DNA from: Ichthyophthirius multifiliis
Taxonomy: Eukaryota > Ciliophora > Oligohymenophorea > Hymenostomatida
DNA: 52,045 nt
Direction: 5' to 3'
Assembly: GCF_000220395.1 (NCBI RefSeq)
Contig: NW_004085925.1
Location: forward strand, 1 to 52,045
The notes beneath the pieces were generated by a model. It worked only from the letters and a program-made list of their open reading frames with translations. It ran no database searches and was not told the DNA's origin. The translations under genes were made by a program, and so were the position numbers. Below, piece after piece: positions 50,650 to 52,045 of this stretch (position 1 is the first letter of the stretch; each line of letters opens with the position of its first letter).

Positions 50650-52045
50650 AATTTCTTAATAAAACATTATAAGGCCTTTCCACATCAAAGAAATTTTTAT
50701 ATTTTAAAGAACTTTCATTTGGATATATTCTTTTAAATTTTCTACATCTTAATATAAATATAAATAAACTAAATTAGAAAAATAAAGATTACCTTTTCAA
50801 TTCTTCTTCAGATTCTTTAATAATATATTTTTCTACTTTGTTAAGCTCATTTTTATATTTATTCCAATTATTTAGATTTTCTAATTAAGCGCTTATTTAT
50901 TTTTCTGAAAAGGCATTATTTTGTAATAAAATATGAGTCTAATCACTTAAATATCTTTAATCATTTGGCACTATACCAACTAACGTAAATAAATCAGCAA
51001 TTAAATTTCCTTTAATTTTTAAATCTAAAGGCGAATCCGTATTAAGACTTGGTGATAAATTAACTTCTAAAAGCCAAGGTTTTTGATTTGAATCAATTAG
51101 AATATCGAATCCTAGCAATTCGAAGCAATTATTCATATAAGGAACATGGTTTTATAAACTATTATTAGTATTATTTTCTATTGAAAGTATAGTTTTGATA
51201 ACTAAATCTTCTATTCTGTCAAAAATTAATTGTATATTAAAGCCATTTATCTTTAAATAATCTTTGAAAGCTGATAAACTCCATTTACTTCCTGTATTAT
51301 CATTATCAGCGTCCTTTTAATTTTATTTATTTAATAGACAAAAATAAAAATATACTTTATTTGCTACAAAATTTGTATTTAATTTATTAACACTATAATT
51401 TGTTAAATGAACAAATCTAAATCAATTTTTTTTTTATTTATATTTTTTTAAAAAAATTAAATTAATAAATAATTATTTATTATACTTTAATTAATAAAAT
51501 AATATAACTTGCTTGGTTTTGAATTTTTGTCTGTATTATATGGACAAGTTGCAAATCTAACTAATCCTTCATCATAAATGAATATTTTTAAAGGATTTAT
51601 ACTTGTTAGAGCAACATATATTCTTAAATCGAATTTTAAATCATTAATAAGCATAGGATTAGAAATATAATGACAAACAACCATACTTCCATTTTACTTT
51701 TTTACAATCTTTTTTGTTTTTTATTTTAAATTAAATTTATATTAAAAATATTTTGTTTATTTTTTATAAATCTATTTACTTCGTTTATATTATCGGTAAC
51801 AAATATTCCTTTTCCTTATGATTATGCAGAAGGTTTTACAATATACCATTAACCTTTATTTTTTTCAGATTCTTCTAAAAACAAGGACATTTCAGATGGA
51901 AGTAAATAGGTTTTTGGAACAAAATTGAAATTCGATTATCCGCATCGAATCGCCATTTTAGAAATATTTCTATTCATTAAATCTTTTCGTGTTATTTCAT
52001 ATGATTTTGGAAAATGATTAACTCTTTTTTTTTTTATTATTAATT
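50650..52045 (-). CDS. Tubulin-tyrosine-ligase-like (TTLL) glutamylase, 5' part outside window
   Basis: ATP-grasp ligase that adds glutamates to tubulin tails, acting on cilia and cortical microtubules. Exons seen: 52023-51780, 51708-51509, 51416-51356, 51313-50793, 50747 to about 50650; an acceptor at 52024 shows more exons beyond the window. Core motifs: [37 protein letters not shown] (ATP loop), [20 protein letters not shown] and [57 protein letters not shown] and [17 protein letters not shown] (metal ligands Glu and Asn). The [13 protein letters not shown] block points to the TTLL4/5-like polyglutamylases. All exon phases agree and no frame breaks are seen. The 3' end is uncertain: after [13 protein letters not shown] the frame runs into (TA)n, probably an intron. 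Confidence 0.94.

Overview
The window looks like a macronuclear scaffold of an oligohymenophorean ciliate close to Ichthyophthirius or Tetrahymena. TAA and TAG are read as glutamine throughout: every recognisable protein needs this, and one gene (SEC31) has 17 TAA codons in a row. TGA is the terminal codon of the genes whose ends can be seen. Base composition is extremely AT-rich, genes carry many short GT-AG introns (about 36-250 nt), and intergenic DNA is nearly pure A/T with long (TA)n tracts. The organism is inferred from these traits; no ribosomal or organellar marker is present. Because only TGA ends a frame, an ORF search under the standard code breaks every gene into pieces, so the gene models here were read exon by exon.

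Layout. 1-1586: AT-rich, no firm gene. 1587-3512 (-): adenylosuccinate lyase, divergent from 3803-7161 (+): V-ATPase subunit a. 8223-10047 (+): PrpD-type MmgE/PrpD enzyme. 11490-13266 (+): 12-TM MFS transporter. 13757-14020 (+): small membrane protein. 14115-15669 (-): prolidase, divergent from 16212-17508 (+): BET protein (bromodomain plus NET). 18640-19400: G/C-richer unexplained island. 19699-21206 (+): Rh-type ammonium transporter. 22240-23827: broken unrecognised coding stretch. 24526-28164 (+): 1212-residue leucine-rich-repeat protein in one exon. 28846-31395 (+): delta-like PI-phospholipase C. 31997-35524 (+): COPII coat Sec31. 36548-37507 (-): gamma-glutamyl hydrolase. 38188-38940 (+): SF-assemblin. 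39475-45000: three unrecognised genes or gene remnants. 45700-47098 (+): bacterial-type glucokinase. 48840-49062: broken unrecognised fragment. 49302-50035 (+): PINX1-like G-patch protein. 50650-52045 (-): TTLL family glutamylase, continuing past the window end.

The genes are ordinary cell biology (purine and glucose metabolism, organelle acidification, secretion, lipid signalling, chromatin reading, basal-body fibre, tubulin modification) and are not a functional cluster. No CRISPR array, tRNA, rRNA, transposon or virus-like element was recognised.

The most notable points are: several conserved genes carry one or two single-base frame changes, and two carry an internal TGA; a structured non-AT island at 18.6-19.4 kb; several orphan genes missed by standard-code ORF finding; and the bacterial-type PurB and Glk enzymes. 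No convincing new multi-gene system was found.
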